Positions 51,945 to 60,880 of a stretch of 64,000 nt of DNA are shown here, one piece after another. The translations under genes and the position numbers were made by a program. Origin of the DNA: Candidatus Marinamargulisbacteria bacterium SCGC AAA071-K20 (lineage in GTDB: Bacteria > Margulisbacteria > Marinamargulisbacteria > GCA-2716485 > AAA071-K20). The first letter of the stretch is position 1. Each line of letters begins with the position of its first letter. The notes under the pieces were generated by a model. The model made no database searches. It saw nothing but the letters and a program-made list of their open reading frames with translations, and was not told where the DNA came from. The DNA lies in assembly GCA_003265975.1 (NCBI GenBank), contig QFBU01000002.1:11447-75446 (forward strand). Reading direction: 5' to 3'.

Positions 51945-52789
51945 GCGCAGTTTACCAAAAAATAGCAGTTAATTTAGAGGTTAAAGACAATACAGAGCTT
52001 TCATTTCCATTTTCAGATTTTGGATTTTTATACGGATACGGTTTATTTGAGAGTATACGTGTACAAAACGGGAAGCCTATTTTGTTACAAGAACATATTG
52101 CTCGTCTAAAACGTGGCGCAATAATTTTAGATATCCCTTTAGAGTATGACGCAGAGAAAATTTCTGATGTTGTCACAAAGCTAGTTAACGAAAATAATGT
52201 GGAAGACGCCATTCTTAATGTCTACCTTACGCCTGGCGATCGAGGTCCTGATCCGGCGAAACTTACCATTTCAAATCCTTTCTTTTTAATGGTATTACGT
52301 CAATGGCCTAGCTATGACAAAAATAAAAAAGTAACTTTAGATGTTAGACAAGAATCCTTTCAAAAAACACAATTAGATCGTTTTAAGACTTTGTCTTGGA
52401 TGAAAAATGTCTTGGAAAAAAATTTGGCGAGTACCGATCATGTCTTGTTATATGACAGGGAACAAAGGGTACTAGAAGCGGCTAATGCAAATGTGTTTTT
52501 TGTAAAAGGAAAGACTCTTATTACTCCTAAATCAAATGTAGTATTAAATGGAATTACTCGTCAGTTCCTTATTGATCATGCCCGAGACTTTGACTCTGAA
52601 GTAATAATGCAAGATGTATTTTTAGACGAATTGGTTAATTTTGATGAGATTTTCTTAACTAACTCTATTAGAGGGGTAATTCAAATTGGAGAAACAAAAA
52701 CTTTTCCAAATTTGTCATCAAAGAGTGTAACTAAATCGATTCAAGATAAGTATTTCCAATTAACCACACCTAGTGTGTACTCGCATTGA
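51941..52789 (+). CDS. pabC: 4-amino-4-deoxychorismate lyase (class IV PLP)
   Basis: 282 residues. DFGFLYGYGLFESIRVQNGK opening, PLP lysine in FKTLSWMKNVLEK region, EAANANVFFVKGKTLITPK and a C-terminal TNSIRGVIQIGE fit the BCAT/PabC group. Releases pyruvate and PABA for folate. Branched-chain or D-amino acid transaminase is possible from sequence alone; the pabB overlap decides for PabC. Confidence 0.9.
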   Translation: MSAVYQKIAVNLEVKDNTELSFPFSDFGFLYGYGLFESIRVQNGKPILLQEHIARLKRGAIILDIPLEYDAEKISDVVTKLVNENNVEDAILNVYLTPGDRGPDPAKLTISNPFFLMVLRQWPSYDKNKKVTLDVRQESFQKTQLDRFKTLSWMKNVLEKNLASTDHVLLYDREQRVLEAANANVFFVKGKTLITPKSNVVLNGITRQFLIDHARDFDSEVIMQDVFLDELVNFDEIFLTNSIRGVIQIGETKTFPNLSSKSVTKSIQDKYFQLTTPSVYSH

Positions 52790-52835
52790 TTTGGGAATTA
52801 ATTTTAAGTAGGATAAATAGTAGAGAGGGTCTCCA

Positions 52836-54095
52836 ATGGATGGAATAAATTTTGGAACAGGTTCAAAGCGAAATTCAAGTTCGCAAAATGTTAAGCCAAG
52901 CTCAAGTGTTGAAGAAGCTCAAGGTAGAAATACATTTTCTAAGTCAATTGACTCTGCCGAAAATGTAGCTCCTCCTAAGTCTATTGAAGCACCTGCCGCT
53001 GCAGAAAAAGCGGTTGAAACGCCTAAGATAGAAACAAAAGTAGAACCTTTAAGTGGTAAACACATCGTAGATATTTTATTTGACTTACAGCTCCCACCCA
53101 CAAAAGAATTTAAAGACATTATCACTACAATGATTAAATATGGCATTCCAGCAACTGCCGAAGGTGTGGAAATTGTTAATACGCTTACTAAGGGCAAGAA
53201 GAAAGGGAGTTTGCTTGAATCTGCTGTTGTGTCTTTGTCTAAGGGTATTTCAGATAATGCTAAAAGTGTAGATTTACTCTCATCATTCTTTTCGTCCCAA
53301 CTTCAGTTTTCGGAGCAATTGAGTGAATTGAGAGGAAGTATTTTAAGGTTTCAAAGTGGATTAGGGAAATTTAAGTCTCTATTTGATTCTGGTTTATTTT
53401 CAGGCCTCTCGTCAATTGTGTCCGATTTAGATGAAGAACTTAAAAAGTTTAGTAAAAAGGGATCTAATAAGGGAGTTGAAATTAGCAGGTTTAGCAGGCA
53501 GGGCTTTCTTGCAGATATGAAAGGAATGTTTGGTTTTTTGGCAGGGATTGGGAAGAAATTAGAACGCCAACACCCTACGTCTCAATTGTTTCAACAATTT
53601 AGAAATGAGCTTCAGGGATTTAGAAAATCAATTTCAGGAATGATAAATGCATTAGCTACTCAAGTAATACTCTCCAAATCTTCAAAATTTCATAATTTAG
53701 ACGACTTCGCCTTTTTTCAGGTCCCTAACCCTTTAGCCACTGACCAATCTAAGAAGAATATAAATTTGTTGATACGAAAGAATAAAAAAGGAAAAGAGTC
53801 TAAAATTGACCCCGGTAAGACACGTATGGTTATTAAATTTGAAACTCCAGAATTAGGAGAAGTTGCTGTTGTTATTGATGTATCAGAAAAAAAGCTATGG
53901 TATACCTTCCAAACAAAAGAGGGCAAAACCAAAAAATATATTATGTCTATGCAAAAGGACCTCATAGATCGCATGGAGACTTTGGACTATAACGTACAAG
54001 GAATTAAGACCTTACTCAAAAAGTTAGATTTAAAGAGCTTATTATTACCTACATTAGACTTAGACAAACTGTCTAGAGTTCAGGCGGAAGCGTAA
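52836..54095 (+). CDS. FliK-like flagellar hook-length control protein (putative)
   Basis: 419 residues: disordered Ser/Ala/Pro-rich N-terminus (~1-70), a helical middle region, and a C-terminal globular part (ETPELGEVAVVIDVSEKKL, then LWYTFQTKEGK) of the kind found in FliK C-terminal domains. It precedes an FlhB-C-terminal-like gene by one base, the same order as the ylqG-ylqH pair of Bacillus, and opens the flagellar cluster. FliK measures hook length and switches export specificity through FlhB. No membrane segments or signal peptide. Assignment rests mainly on layout and neighbours. Confidence 0.6.
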   Translation: MDGINFGTGSKRNSSSQNVKPSSSVEEAQGRNTFSKSIDSAENVAPPKSIEAPAAAEKAVETPKIETKVEPLSGKHIVDILFDLQLPPTKEFKDIITTMIKYGIPATAEGVEIVNTLTKGKKKGSLLESAVVSLSKGISDNAKSVDLLSSFFSSQLQFSEQLSELRGSILRFQSGLGKFKSLFDSGLFSGLSSIVSDLDEELKKFSKKGSNKGVEISRFSRQGFLADMKGMFGFLAGIGKKLERQHPTSQLFQQFRNELQGFRKSISGMINALATQVILSKSSKFHNLDDFAFFQVPNPLATDQSKKNINLLIRKNKKGKESKIDPGKTRMVIKFETPELGEVAVVIDVSEKKLWYTFQTKEGKTKKYIMSMQKDLIDRMETLDYNVQGIKTLLKKLDLKSLLLPTLDLDKLSRVQAEA

Positions 54096-54096
54096 C

Positions 54097-54453
54097 ATGG
54101 CTAAAAAAAAGAAAATAAATTTAAAACGAAATATAGATGATTTAGATCTTGAAAGTAAAAAATCCTTACGGGCTATTGCAGTTAAGTATGACGTTGAAAA
54201 AGGCACTGCTCCAAAAATTATAGCTACAGGTAAAGGGCGAATTGCTGAAAAAATACTAGAAGTAGCCGAAGAACATCGAATTCCATTTTATGAAGACCAA
54301 ACGCTTTCTGACCTGTTAGAAAAGCTTGAGATTGACGACGAAATTCCTCCAGAACTATATACATTAGTTGCTGAAGTACTGGCATTTGTTTACCAATTAG
54401 ACAAACTAGCTAAGAAACGTCAGCTTGTTAAAAAACGACAGAAAAAGAACTAA
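54097..54453 (+). CDS. FlhB C-terminal-domain-like protein (YlqH/FhlB type)
   Basis: 118 residues. AVKYDVEKGTAPKIIATGKG, RIAEKILEVAEEHRIPFYED and EIPPELYTLVAEVLAFVYQL match the cytosolic FlhB domain after the NPTH autocleavage site, which itself is absent, as are the membrane helices. Such stand-alone proteins can replace part of FlhB in export switching in some species. Lies one base after the FliK-like gene. Confidence 0.88.
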   Translation: MAKKKKINLKRNIDDLDLESKKSLRAIAVKYDVEKGTAPKIIATGKGRIAEKILEVAEEHRIPFYEDQTLSDLLEKLEIDDEIPPELYTLVAEVLAFVYQLDKLAKKRQLVKKRQKKN

Positions 54454-54528
54454 TAACGGTTAAATAGAAAACCTGTCTTCATTTATTACTAGTAGGCGCT
54501 ATGTTAGTATATAGATTAGAGATCACCT

Positions 54529-55320
54529 ATGAAACGCCTATACATTGCACTTATCATAATGCTGTTTGCTACCAACAGCCTATATTCTTGGGAGGATTTC
54601 CAAGAAATTCAAGATCCTGGAGTACGAACTACTCTTGACGGTCTACATGCCTATATTGTTCATTACCAAAATTGGCTTTTCTATACTATCAACACACATA
54701 CACCGGGATATATAGAGACGGGTGTTTACAATACTCGGACAGTTGAAGGAAATACAGAAATTCGACCTTTTTTTAGGTGGAGAGCTGGTCCAGTAATAGA
54801 AACTGGCCGTGATCTTGATTTTTACTTAGATGCTGCAAGTCGTGGTTTTTTTGCCGTCCAAATGCCAACTAGTTTGGCTTATACTCGAGACGGTCGTTTT
54901 ATCTTAGATTCTCAACGACGTATGGTAACAATGTCAGGTAATTACCCTTTATTGGGTGAAAATGGCCATATTTATCTTCCAGAGGGCGAAAGTATATCTG
55001 TGTCACGTGCTGGTCTGATTTATGTAGACGGCGAGCCTATTGATCGAATGAAAATAGTTGTATTTAAACGAAAATCTGATATGACGTACGACAATATTGA
55101 GTCTCTCAATGGATCATTTTTTGTGCTAACTCGTGAAATAGAAACGATATCAGGGCCTCAATATTATCTTATCAAGCAAGGAATGCTCGAAGAAAATAAC
55201 GTATTAAAAGCCATCACAGGTGACATTGGTATGGCCAAAAATTCTTATGATGCTACTGTCAAAACCGCTCACATGATTAACAAAGCCTTAGGTACAGCCG
55301 CCTCCATCGCAAATCCTTAA
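54529..55320 (+). CDS. FlgF/FlgG-like rod protein with N-terminal Sec signal, paralogue 1
   Basis: 263 residues. Starts with a signal peptide: basic MKR, hydrophobic YIALIIMLFATNSLYS, predicted cut before WEDF. The mature part carries the rod/hook N-terminal motif INTHTPGYIETGVYN, the FlgG-like core GFFAVQMPTSLAYTRDGRFI and the C-terminal GMLEENNVLKAITGDIGMAK of axial proteins. Known rod proteins leave through the flagellar type III system without a cleaved signal, so a Sec signal here is abnormal. ATG 54529 follows AGAGATCACC. Tandem with paralogue 2 (clearly related along the whole length). Confidence 0.88.
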   Translation: MKRLYIALIIMLFATNSLYSWEDFQEIQDPGVRTTLDGLHAYIVHYQNWLFYTINTHTPGYIETGVYNTRTVEGNTEIRPFFRWRAGPVIETGRDLDFYLDAASRGFFAVQMPTSLAYTRDGRFILDSQRRMVTMSGNYPLLGENGHIYLPEGESISVSRAGLIYVDGEPIDRMKIVVFKRKSDMTYDNIESLNGSFFVLTREIETISGPQYYLIKQGMLEENNVLKAITGDIGMAKNSYDATVKTAHMINKALGTAASIANP

Positions 55321-55470
55321 TTTTTCCCTGGACAGCATTTTGTTTTTTTTGTAATTATTTGTTTTCTTTCTTGCTTAAATTGTTTGATTGTGTGAAGATA
55401 TTAACTCCTATCTATCGCACCTCCAATTAATACCTACACTTATTTTGCCTACGACATTGGAGATTATTCT

Positions 55471-56262
55471 TTGAACTTTTTTGTTCGTGTTTTTTTAATT
55501 TCACTTCTTTTTGTAGGTCCCTCTTTTGCATGGGACGATCATGAAGAAATTCAGGATGAAGCCATGAAAACTGTTTTGAACGGGCTTCATGCGTATATCG
55601 TTCATTATACTAACTATATGTTCTATACAATCAATATCGGTACCCCCGGGTTTATGGAAACTGGTGTTTATAACTCCCGAACAGCTGACGGCAGGATAAT
55701 TAATCGTCCCTTTTATAGATGGAGACCAGGTCCCATTGTTACTACTGACCGTGATCTTGATTTTTACTTAGACGCAGCTGGTCGTGGCTTTTTTGTTGTT
55801 CAAATGCCAACGTCTTTAGCTTATACAAGAGATGGTCGATTTGTATTAGACTCTAAGAGGCGTCTAGTATCTATGTCTGGAGGGTATCCCGTATTAGGTC
55901 AAAATGGACAAATTTTTCTTCCAGAATATGAAGAGTTAGCGGTTTCTCGTGCAGGTCTGCTTTATGCAGATGGCGAGCCTATCGATAGAATTCAAGCGAT
56001 TGTTTTTAATAGTAAAGCCGACATGACTTTTGATAATTTAGAAAGTTTAAATGGTTCTTTCTGGGTTCTTACAAAAGAAATCCCTTATTCCACCGATCCA
56101 AAAAATTTCATAATAGTTCAAGGTATGCTTGAAGAGAATAACGTTCTTAAAGCGATCAACGGTGATATCGGCATGGCAAAAAATTCGTTTGATGCCACTA
56201 TAAAATCTGGCCACATGATTAATAAGGCCATAGGGACCTCCGCCACCCTCGCAAGTCCTTAA
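55471..56262 (+). CDS. FlgF/FlgG-like rod protein with N-terminal Sec signal, paralogue 2
   Basis: 263 residues, same length and layout as paralogue 1, with a signal peptide NFFVRVFLISLLFVGPSFA cut before WDDHEE. TTG 55471 follows GGAG at seven bases. Conserved pieces: INIGTPGFMETGVYN, LDFYLDAAGRGFFVVQMPTS, EENNVLKAINGDIGMAKNSF. The downstream flanks of both paralogues also resemble each other (CCTTAAT...CCTGG...AGCATTTTG), so the duplication unit includes noncoding sequence. Two FlgF-like proteins plus FlgG may give three distinct rod layers. Confidence 0.87.
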   Translation: MNFFVRVFLISLLFVGPSFAWDDHEEIQDEAMKTVLNGLHAYIVHYTNYMFYTINIGTPGFMETGVYNSRTADGRIINRPFYRWRPGPIVTTDRDLDFYLDAAGRGFFVVQMPTSLAYTRDGRFVLDSKRRLVSMSGGYPVLGQNGQIFLPEYEELAVSRAGLLYADGEPIDRIQAIVFNSKADMTFDNLESLNGSFWVLTKEIPYSTDPKNFIIVQGMLEENNVLKAINGDIGMAKNSFDATIKSGHMINKAIGTSATLASP

Positions 56263-56569
56263 TTCTTTCCTGGGAAGCATTTTGATTTTTATTTTGACCA
56301 CTTGTGTATATGACTACACGGCGTGTCCTAAATAAACATCAGAAATACGGCCCATAAAATAATTAAGAACTTGAAGTTTGTGGTGTTTGTATTCGCTTTC
56401 TTTCAGGGCTTGGAGTACTCGAAAGTAAAGAAATGTGCTACAATTCAGATTGTATGTTTAGTCTTCCGATAAGTGCGGTATAAACAATACAATTAGTTAT
56501 TCAAGCTTACATTGCCTACTTACTAAGTAAATTTTAAGGGGCAATATAGTGAAGGGAGTGAAAAGCTAA
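56263..56569. other. 307-base gap before flgG
   Basis: Begins with the duplicated 3' flank of the FlgF-like genes, then AT-rich sequence with no gene seen. CCGATAA (near 56466) resembles a sigma-28 -10 core but no matching TAAA box sits at the right distance. Ends in a purine-rich ribosome site (AAGGGAG) for flgG. Probably carries the flgG-operon promoter. Confidence 0.45.
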
Positions 56570-57370
56570 ATGTTATCACAATTATTTATGGCGAAGTCCG
56601 CCTTTTTCTCGTTCGAAAGAAAAATGCAGGTCATAGCCAATAACATCCATAATGCCCAAACGGTAGGATTTAAAAAACGTCGTCTCGAAATGGAAAGTTT
56701 ATTTCCATTAATCCTTGAAAGAGCCTACACAGAATTTGAAGACCAGGTTTCAGGATCTGGAAGAAAACGAAAACGTTATATGGAATATGGACAAGGTGTT
56801 CGTATTGTGGACGTTACTAAAGATTTTTCAAACGGAACTATATCTATTACTAACCAACCTTTCGATGTTGCTATTGAAGGTGGCGGAATGCTTCAGTTTA
56901 GAATGCCTGATGGTACTAGGGGCTTTAGTAGAGCCGGTAACTTACATCAGGACGCGGAAGGAAACGTTTTAAATCCAAACGGTCATCCGCTTGAGCCTTC
57001 ATTGAGAATTCCTAGAAATGTTACTGAGGTTGTTATTAATGAAGAGGGGCGAGTTTTTGTTCAAGTGGCCGGAGATGATCAGCCACGTGAAGTTGGTCAA
57101 ATATTATTGGCGAAATTTCCTAATGCTCCTGGTTTAAAAGATATAGGTCAAAACTTATTTCTTGAAACAGTTGCGTCTGGCGAACCTTCTTTTGAAATTC
57201 CTGGACGAAACGGAACAGGTTCTATGAGACAACGAGCTTTGGAATTTTCTAACGTGAATATCATTGAAGAGATGATGGATATGTTAACGACTCAACGTAC
57301 GTTTGAGCTTGTAACAAAAACCATTAAATCGGCAGATGATATGTTGAAAATTGCGAGTGATCTTAAGTAG
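56570..57370 (+). CDS. flgG: Flagellar distal rod protein FlgG
   Basis: 266 residues, normal length. MLSQLFMAKSAFFSFERKMQ with VIANNIHNAQTVGFKKRR is the axial N-terminus, beginning directly at Met without a signal peptide. PFDVAIEGGGMLQFRMPDGT, TRGFSRAGNLHQDAEGNV, then FSNVNIIEEMMDMLTTQRTF at the end. Forms the distal rod through the P and L rings. Contrast with its two signal-bearing neighbours. Overlaps the flgA start. Confidence 0.96.
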   Translation: MLSQLFMAKSAFFSFERKMQVIANNIHNAQTVGFKKRRLEMESLFPLILERAYTEFEDQVSGSGRKRKRYMEYGQGVRIVDVTKDFSNGTISITNQPFDVAIEGGGMLQFRMPDGTRGFSRAGNLHQDAEGNVLNPNGHPLEPSLRIPRNVTEVVINEEGRVFVQVAGDDQPREVGQILLAKFPNAPGLKDIGQNLFLETVASGEPSFEIPGRNGTGSMRQRALEFSNVNIIEEMMDMLTTQRTFELVTKTIKSADDMLKIASDLK

Positions 57371-58079
57371 ATTCTTCCTTTTAGCTTTAGTGCTTACTAC
57401 TACAGTATTCGCAGGATCACTGTCTTTTTTAGACATTGATATCGCAGTGAAAACCAAATTAGAAAGTAAGGTGCAATTAGACTATCCCATGATAAGTAAA
57501 AATGATATTGAAGCCAATATTCTTAACAAGGATATTCTGAGTGATATAACGCCAAAAGCTGTTGGCTTTACCTATGATATTCCTGAAAAATCAAATGTAT
57601 TAGGCCGGACGGTAATTCCGTTAAAGCTATTAGACTCGCAAGGCCATATTATTGAAACTAAACAGGTTCTTTCTGAAGTAAAGGCCTTTACTCTATTTCA
57701 TAAATCAAAGCGTTTAGTTAAACGTGGCGAAGTTATTGATGAAAATGATTTGAATTCTGTTAAGCTTAATATGGCCAATTATTCTAAACGCCAGTTAATG
57801 CAAAAAGAAGATATAATTGGAAAAGAAACGAAATCTTCCATAGCTAAAGATACTATTTTCGGGTCTTGGATGATCAGAGATGTTCCTACAATCCGGCAAG
57901 GTGCTATGGTTAATTTGATTTTTTCTGAAAATGGTTTACATCTAAAAGCAAAAGGTCGCGCTTTAGATGATGGATTTATTGGGGGTTTTATACGGGTGCA
58001 GAGTTCGTATAAAGCGAATAAAATAATTATTGGGGAGGTTCTAAATGAAACGAACGTTAAAGTCTCTATTCTTAATTAG
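57351..58079 (+). CDS. flgA: Flagellar P-ring assembly chaperone FlgA
   Basis: 242 residues with a Sec signal (LSRFFLLALVLTTTVFA), an N-terminal part and a C-terminal SAF domain (RLVKRGEVIDENDLNSVKL) and RQGAMVNLIFSENGLHLKAK. Helps FlgI form the P ring in the periplasm. TTG 57351 or GTG 57357 is the start, inside the end of flgG. Ends within the flgH start region (35-base overlap). Confidence 0.92.
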   Translation: MRVILSRFFLLALVLTTTVFAGSLSFLDIDIAVKTKLESKVQLDYPMISKNDIEANILNKDILSDITPKAVGFTYDIPEKSNVLGRTVIPLKLLDSQGHIIETKQVLSEVKAFTLFHKSKRLVKRGEVIDENDLNSVKLNMANYSKRQLMQKEDIIGKETKSSIAKDTIFGSWMIRDVPTIRQGAMVNLIFSENGLHLKAKGRALDDGFIGGFIRVQSSYKANKIIIGEVLNETNVKVSILN

Positions 58080-58662
58080 TATCGCTTTTATGATGTTTTC
58101 ATCAGGGTGTTACGCTGATTCTCTTTGGGAGAATTCTCGAGGCGCTTATTATGGAAGCGCAAAACGACAAATTAGAGTAGGGGATATTATTACAGTTTAT
58201 ATTTCTGAAGCTACATCGGCGGTTCAGGAAGCTACAACTACTACAAAAAAAGATTCTTCAATGGGTACCAGTATTCAAAATAACTGGGATCAAGTTGCCA
58301 ATCTTTTAGGTAATGAAACAATTAGAAAGACATTTGATTTTGGTTTTAGTGGAGAAGACGAATATCAAGGTTCAGGTCAAACCTCCAGAAAAAGTAAGGT
58401 AAAAGCAATTGTAACCTCGATTGTCACTGAAATTTTGGATTCTGGTAATTTATTTATTGTTGGTGAACATAATGTTAAAGTTAACAATGAAATAGAAACT
58501 ATCCATGTTTCTGGGGTAGTTCGCCCACAAGATATTTCTGCTAAAAATAGTGTTTTTTCGTACCAAATTGCAAAAGCACAAGTAAGTGTTAATGGTGAGG
58601 GCGTCGTAGGTGCAAAACAAACACCTGGAATGATGACTAAAATGTTTAATTGGTTGTTTTAA
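58045..58662 (+). CDS. flgH: Flagellar L-ring protein FlgH
   Basis: 205 residues. Signal with lipobox-like SSGC, then SLWENSRGAYYGSAKRQIRV and GDIITVYISEATSAVQE, VNNEIETIHVSGVVRPQDIS and GAKQTPGMMTKMFNWLF, all FlgH hallmarks. Forms the outer-membrane ring, proving a diderm flagellum. Ribosome site GGGGAGG before ATG 58045 lies inside flgA. Confidence 0.96.
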   Translation: MKRTLKSLFLISIAFMMFSSGCYADSLWENSRGAYYGSAKRQIRVGDIITVYISEATSAVQEATTTTKKDSSMGTSIQNNWDQVANLLGNETIRKTFDFGFSGEDEYQGSGQTSRKSKVKAIVTSIVTEILDSGNLFIVGEHNVKVNNEIETIHVSGVVRPQDISAKNSVFSYQIAKAQVSVNGEGVVGAKQTPGMMTKMFNWLF

Positions 58663-58663
58663 T

Positions 58664-59737
58664 ATGAAAAAAATAATTGCGTCACTTTTATGTATACTCT
58701 TTTTATCTAGTTCAATGACTATGGCTATTCCAGTTCGTCTCAAGGATATTAGTAAAATAATTGAAGCCAGAGACAACGAACTTCTCGGATTTGGATTAGT
58801 TGTGGGTCTTAGAAATACTGGCGATACTAAAGGAACTGGCTTTACTCATGTTGCCCTTAGAAACATCTTAGGAAAACTGGGTGTTTCAGCAGGAGAAATG
58901 AATTCAAGAAACGTAGCTGCGGTTATGGTGACGGCTACACTTCCTCCATTTTCAAAAAAAGGACAGCGTATATCAGTGACAGTGTCTTCCTTAGGAGATA
59001 GTAGAAGCCTAATCGGCGGAACTTTACTGCTAACGCAGTTACAAGGGCCTGATTTAAGAACATATGCCGTTGCTCAAGGAAATGTGGTGGTTAGTGGTAT
59101 TCAAGAGCAGTCGTCTGCGTCATCTTTTTCTCAAAACCAAACAACCGTTGGGTTAATTCCTGAGGGTGCTATTGTTGAAGATGAAGTCCCCGTTACTTTT
59201 ATAGATCAACATAATATTACAGTGGTTATGAATGAGTCTAATTTTATAACAGTATCAAGGGCAACTGAAGCTATTCAGGATGCTGGGTTTCTTGGTGCCA
59301 AAGCTATTGATGCTAATACAGTAAAAATTCCTTTAAGTGATTTAGACTCATCTGACTTAGTTAAGACATTAGCCGAAATAGAAAATATAACGCTTGAACC
59401 AGATACCTCAGCAAAAATTGTCATAAATGCACGGACAGGAACAGTAGTTATTGGTGAAATGGTAAGGCTGTTTCCGGTTGCTCTTACCCACGGTAGTTTG
59501 TCAATTAGAATTGATGAAGAAGCTGCTGGTGGTGGTGGATTTGGAGCTGTTCAACAATCTCAGGCTATTCAAATTGATGAAAACGACTCTAAAATTGTTT
59601 TTTTAAATCCTACGGCTACATTGTCTAGTTTGGTGAACGCATTGAATGAAATTGGTGCTTCTCCAAAAGATTTGATTGCCATTATTCAGGCTCTTAAAGA
59701 ATCTGGAGCATTAATAGCTGATCTAGAAATTCTTTAA
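58664..59737 (+). CDS. flgI: Flagellar P-ring protein FlgI
   Basis: 357 residues with a Sec signal (IASLLCILFLSSSMTMA). VRLKDISKIIEARDNELLGF, GLVVGLRNTGDTKGT, NVAAVMVTATLPPF and the C-terminal LNEIGASPKDLIAIIQALKE are typical. Polymerises around the rod in the peptidoglycan layer. Stop overlaps the FlgJ-like start (TAATG). Confidence 0.97.
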   Translation: MKKIIASLLCILFLSSSMTMAIPVRLKDISKIIEARDNELLGFGLVVGLRNTGDTKGTGFTHVALRNILGKLGVSAGEMNSRNVAAVMVTATLPPFSKKGQRISVTVSSLGDSRSLIGGTLLLTQLQGPDLRTYAVAQGNVVVSGIQEQSSASSFSQNQTTVGLIPEGAIVEDEVPVTFIDQHNITVVMNESNFITVSRATEAIQDAGFLGAKAIDANTVKIPLSDLDSSDLVKTLAEIENITLEPDTSAKIVINARTGTVVIGEMVRLFPVALTHGSLSIRIDEEAAGGGGFGAVQQSQAIQIDENDSKIVFLNPTATLSSLVNALNEIGASPKDLIAIIQALKESGALIADLEIL

Positions 59738-60111
59738 TGAGTTTTAAACTGATTGAGTTTGCATTAGTTTTGATACTATATTTAGGGACACTAGTTTATG
59801 GATATTCAGGAGTGAACACGGGTTTGCCGATATCTGAACTTATGAATCCAATAAACAGGAATGGCATTAAAGATGAACAAGCGATTGAGCAAATGCAAAC
59901 GATGTTTATAAAAAAACTATTCACTGACCAATTAATGAAAACACAGTCAGTCATTTTTGATGAAGATGATGAAGAATTTATGTCAAATAAGGCGCAGAAT
60001 GATATGATGAATGATATGATGTCTTATCAATTGGCCAGGCAACTTGCCAAGCAGGATATAATGAATCTAAAGCCACTTTTTGAGCAACAAGGGTGGATAA
60101 GAGAGAAATAG
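59737..60111 (+). CDS. FlgJ-like rod-cap protein with Sec-like signal
   Basis: 124 residues matching the FlgJ N-terminal rod-binding domain only: AIEQMQTMFIKKLFTDQLMK and NDMMNDMMSYQLARQLAKQD; the muramidase domain is absent, as in many bacteria. The first ~25 residues (FKLIEFALVLILYLGTLVYG) form a hydrophobic signal-like segment, which normal FlgJ does not have. Located after flgI, the usual FlgJ place. Start is coupled to flgI and has no strong ribosome site, so the signal is less certain than for FlgB and FlgC. Confidence 0.8.
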   Translation: MSFKLIEFALVLILYLGTLVYGYSGVNTGLPISELMNPINRNGIKDEQAIEQMQTMFIKKLFTDQLMKTQSVIFDEDDEEFMSNKAQNDMMNDMMSYQLARQLAKQDIMNLKPLFEQQGWIREK

Positions 60112-60162
60112 AAGTAGAGGGTTATTCTGAAAGAAAAAAAAACAGATCTAAATATTAATAAC

Positions 60163-60864
60163 ATGCAACAGCAACTTATTCTGGAAGAAAAGAAAGGCCA
60201 GAGTGTTACTGATGATTTTATAAAAGACCATATGCCTCTTGTTGAGTCTCTTGCGTCTAATATGATTGGTGGAGGAAAAATTCCTCCAGGTATCGAATTT
60301 AATGACCTTGTTAACTGGGGGGTTGAAGGGTTAATTAAAGCCAAAAATAATTTTAAGTCGGATAAAAAAATAACATTTAATACATATGCATACTATAGAG
60401 TTCGAGGCGAAATGTTGGATAAAGTTCGCTCAGAATGGCAATATAGAAACCCTTCAGATTATGACTCATATCGTAAAAAAGTACGTGAACGTATTGCGGA
60501 TATGGCCGAGCAAAGTGCTAAATTGCAAGGTGGGAAAAGCACTGGGGAAAATATTAAAGGACTTATTGAAAATTCAGCAATGATTTATATGTTAAGTTCT
60601 GATGATATTGAAATAGTATCGGAAATGAAAGGGTCTAAAAATCCTGAAGTTGAAATTATTGATGAGAACAAGACCGTATTATGGGAAGAGGTTAATAAAT
60701 TACCTCTTGAAGAGAAGCAAATTGTTGAATTATTTTATAAACAAGAAATGAAACAAATTGAAATTGCTGATCATCTAGACTATTCTCGAAGTAAGGTTTG
60801 CCGTTTACATATGCAAATTTTAGAAAAACTAAAATCCAGACTTACCAAACGATATCAAGAATAA
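60163..60864 (+). CDS. fliA: FliA-type RNA polymerase sigma factor (sigma-28)
   Basis: 233 residues from ATG 60163. Region 2 LVESLASNMIGGGKIPPGIE, then DLVNWGVEGLIKAKNNFK and ITFNTYAYYRVRGEMLDKVR; region 4 LPLEEKQIVELFYKQEMKQI and YSRSKVCRLHMQILEKL. No ribosome site precedes this ATG, whereas GAGGG (60117-60121) is five bases before an in-frame CTG at 60127, which would add 12 Lys-rich residues. Expected to drive flagellar late genes; its place between the FlgJ-like gene and flgB is unusual. Confidence 0.93.
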   Translation: MQQQLILEEKKGQSVTDDFIKDHMPLVESLASNMIGGGKIPPGIEFNDLVNWGVEGLIKAKNNFKSDKKITFNTYAYYRVRGEMLDKVRSEWQYRNPSDYDSYRKKVRERIADMAEQSAKLQGGKSTGENIKGLIENSAMIYMLSSDDIEIVSEMKGSKNPEVEIIDENKTVLWEEVNKLPLEEKQIVELFYKQEMKQIEIADHLDYSRSKVCRLHMQILEKLKSRLTKRYQE

Positions 60865-60880
60865 ATAAAGGAGGTTCTTT

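Noticed and set aside
56460..56475. Sigma-28 promoter before flgG
   Set aside because: CCGATAA resembles the -10 core, but no TAAA-type box lies about 11-15 bases upstream.
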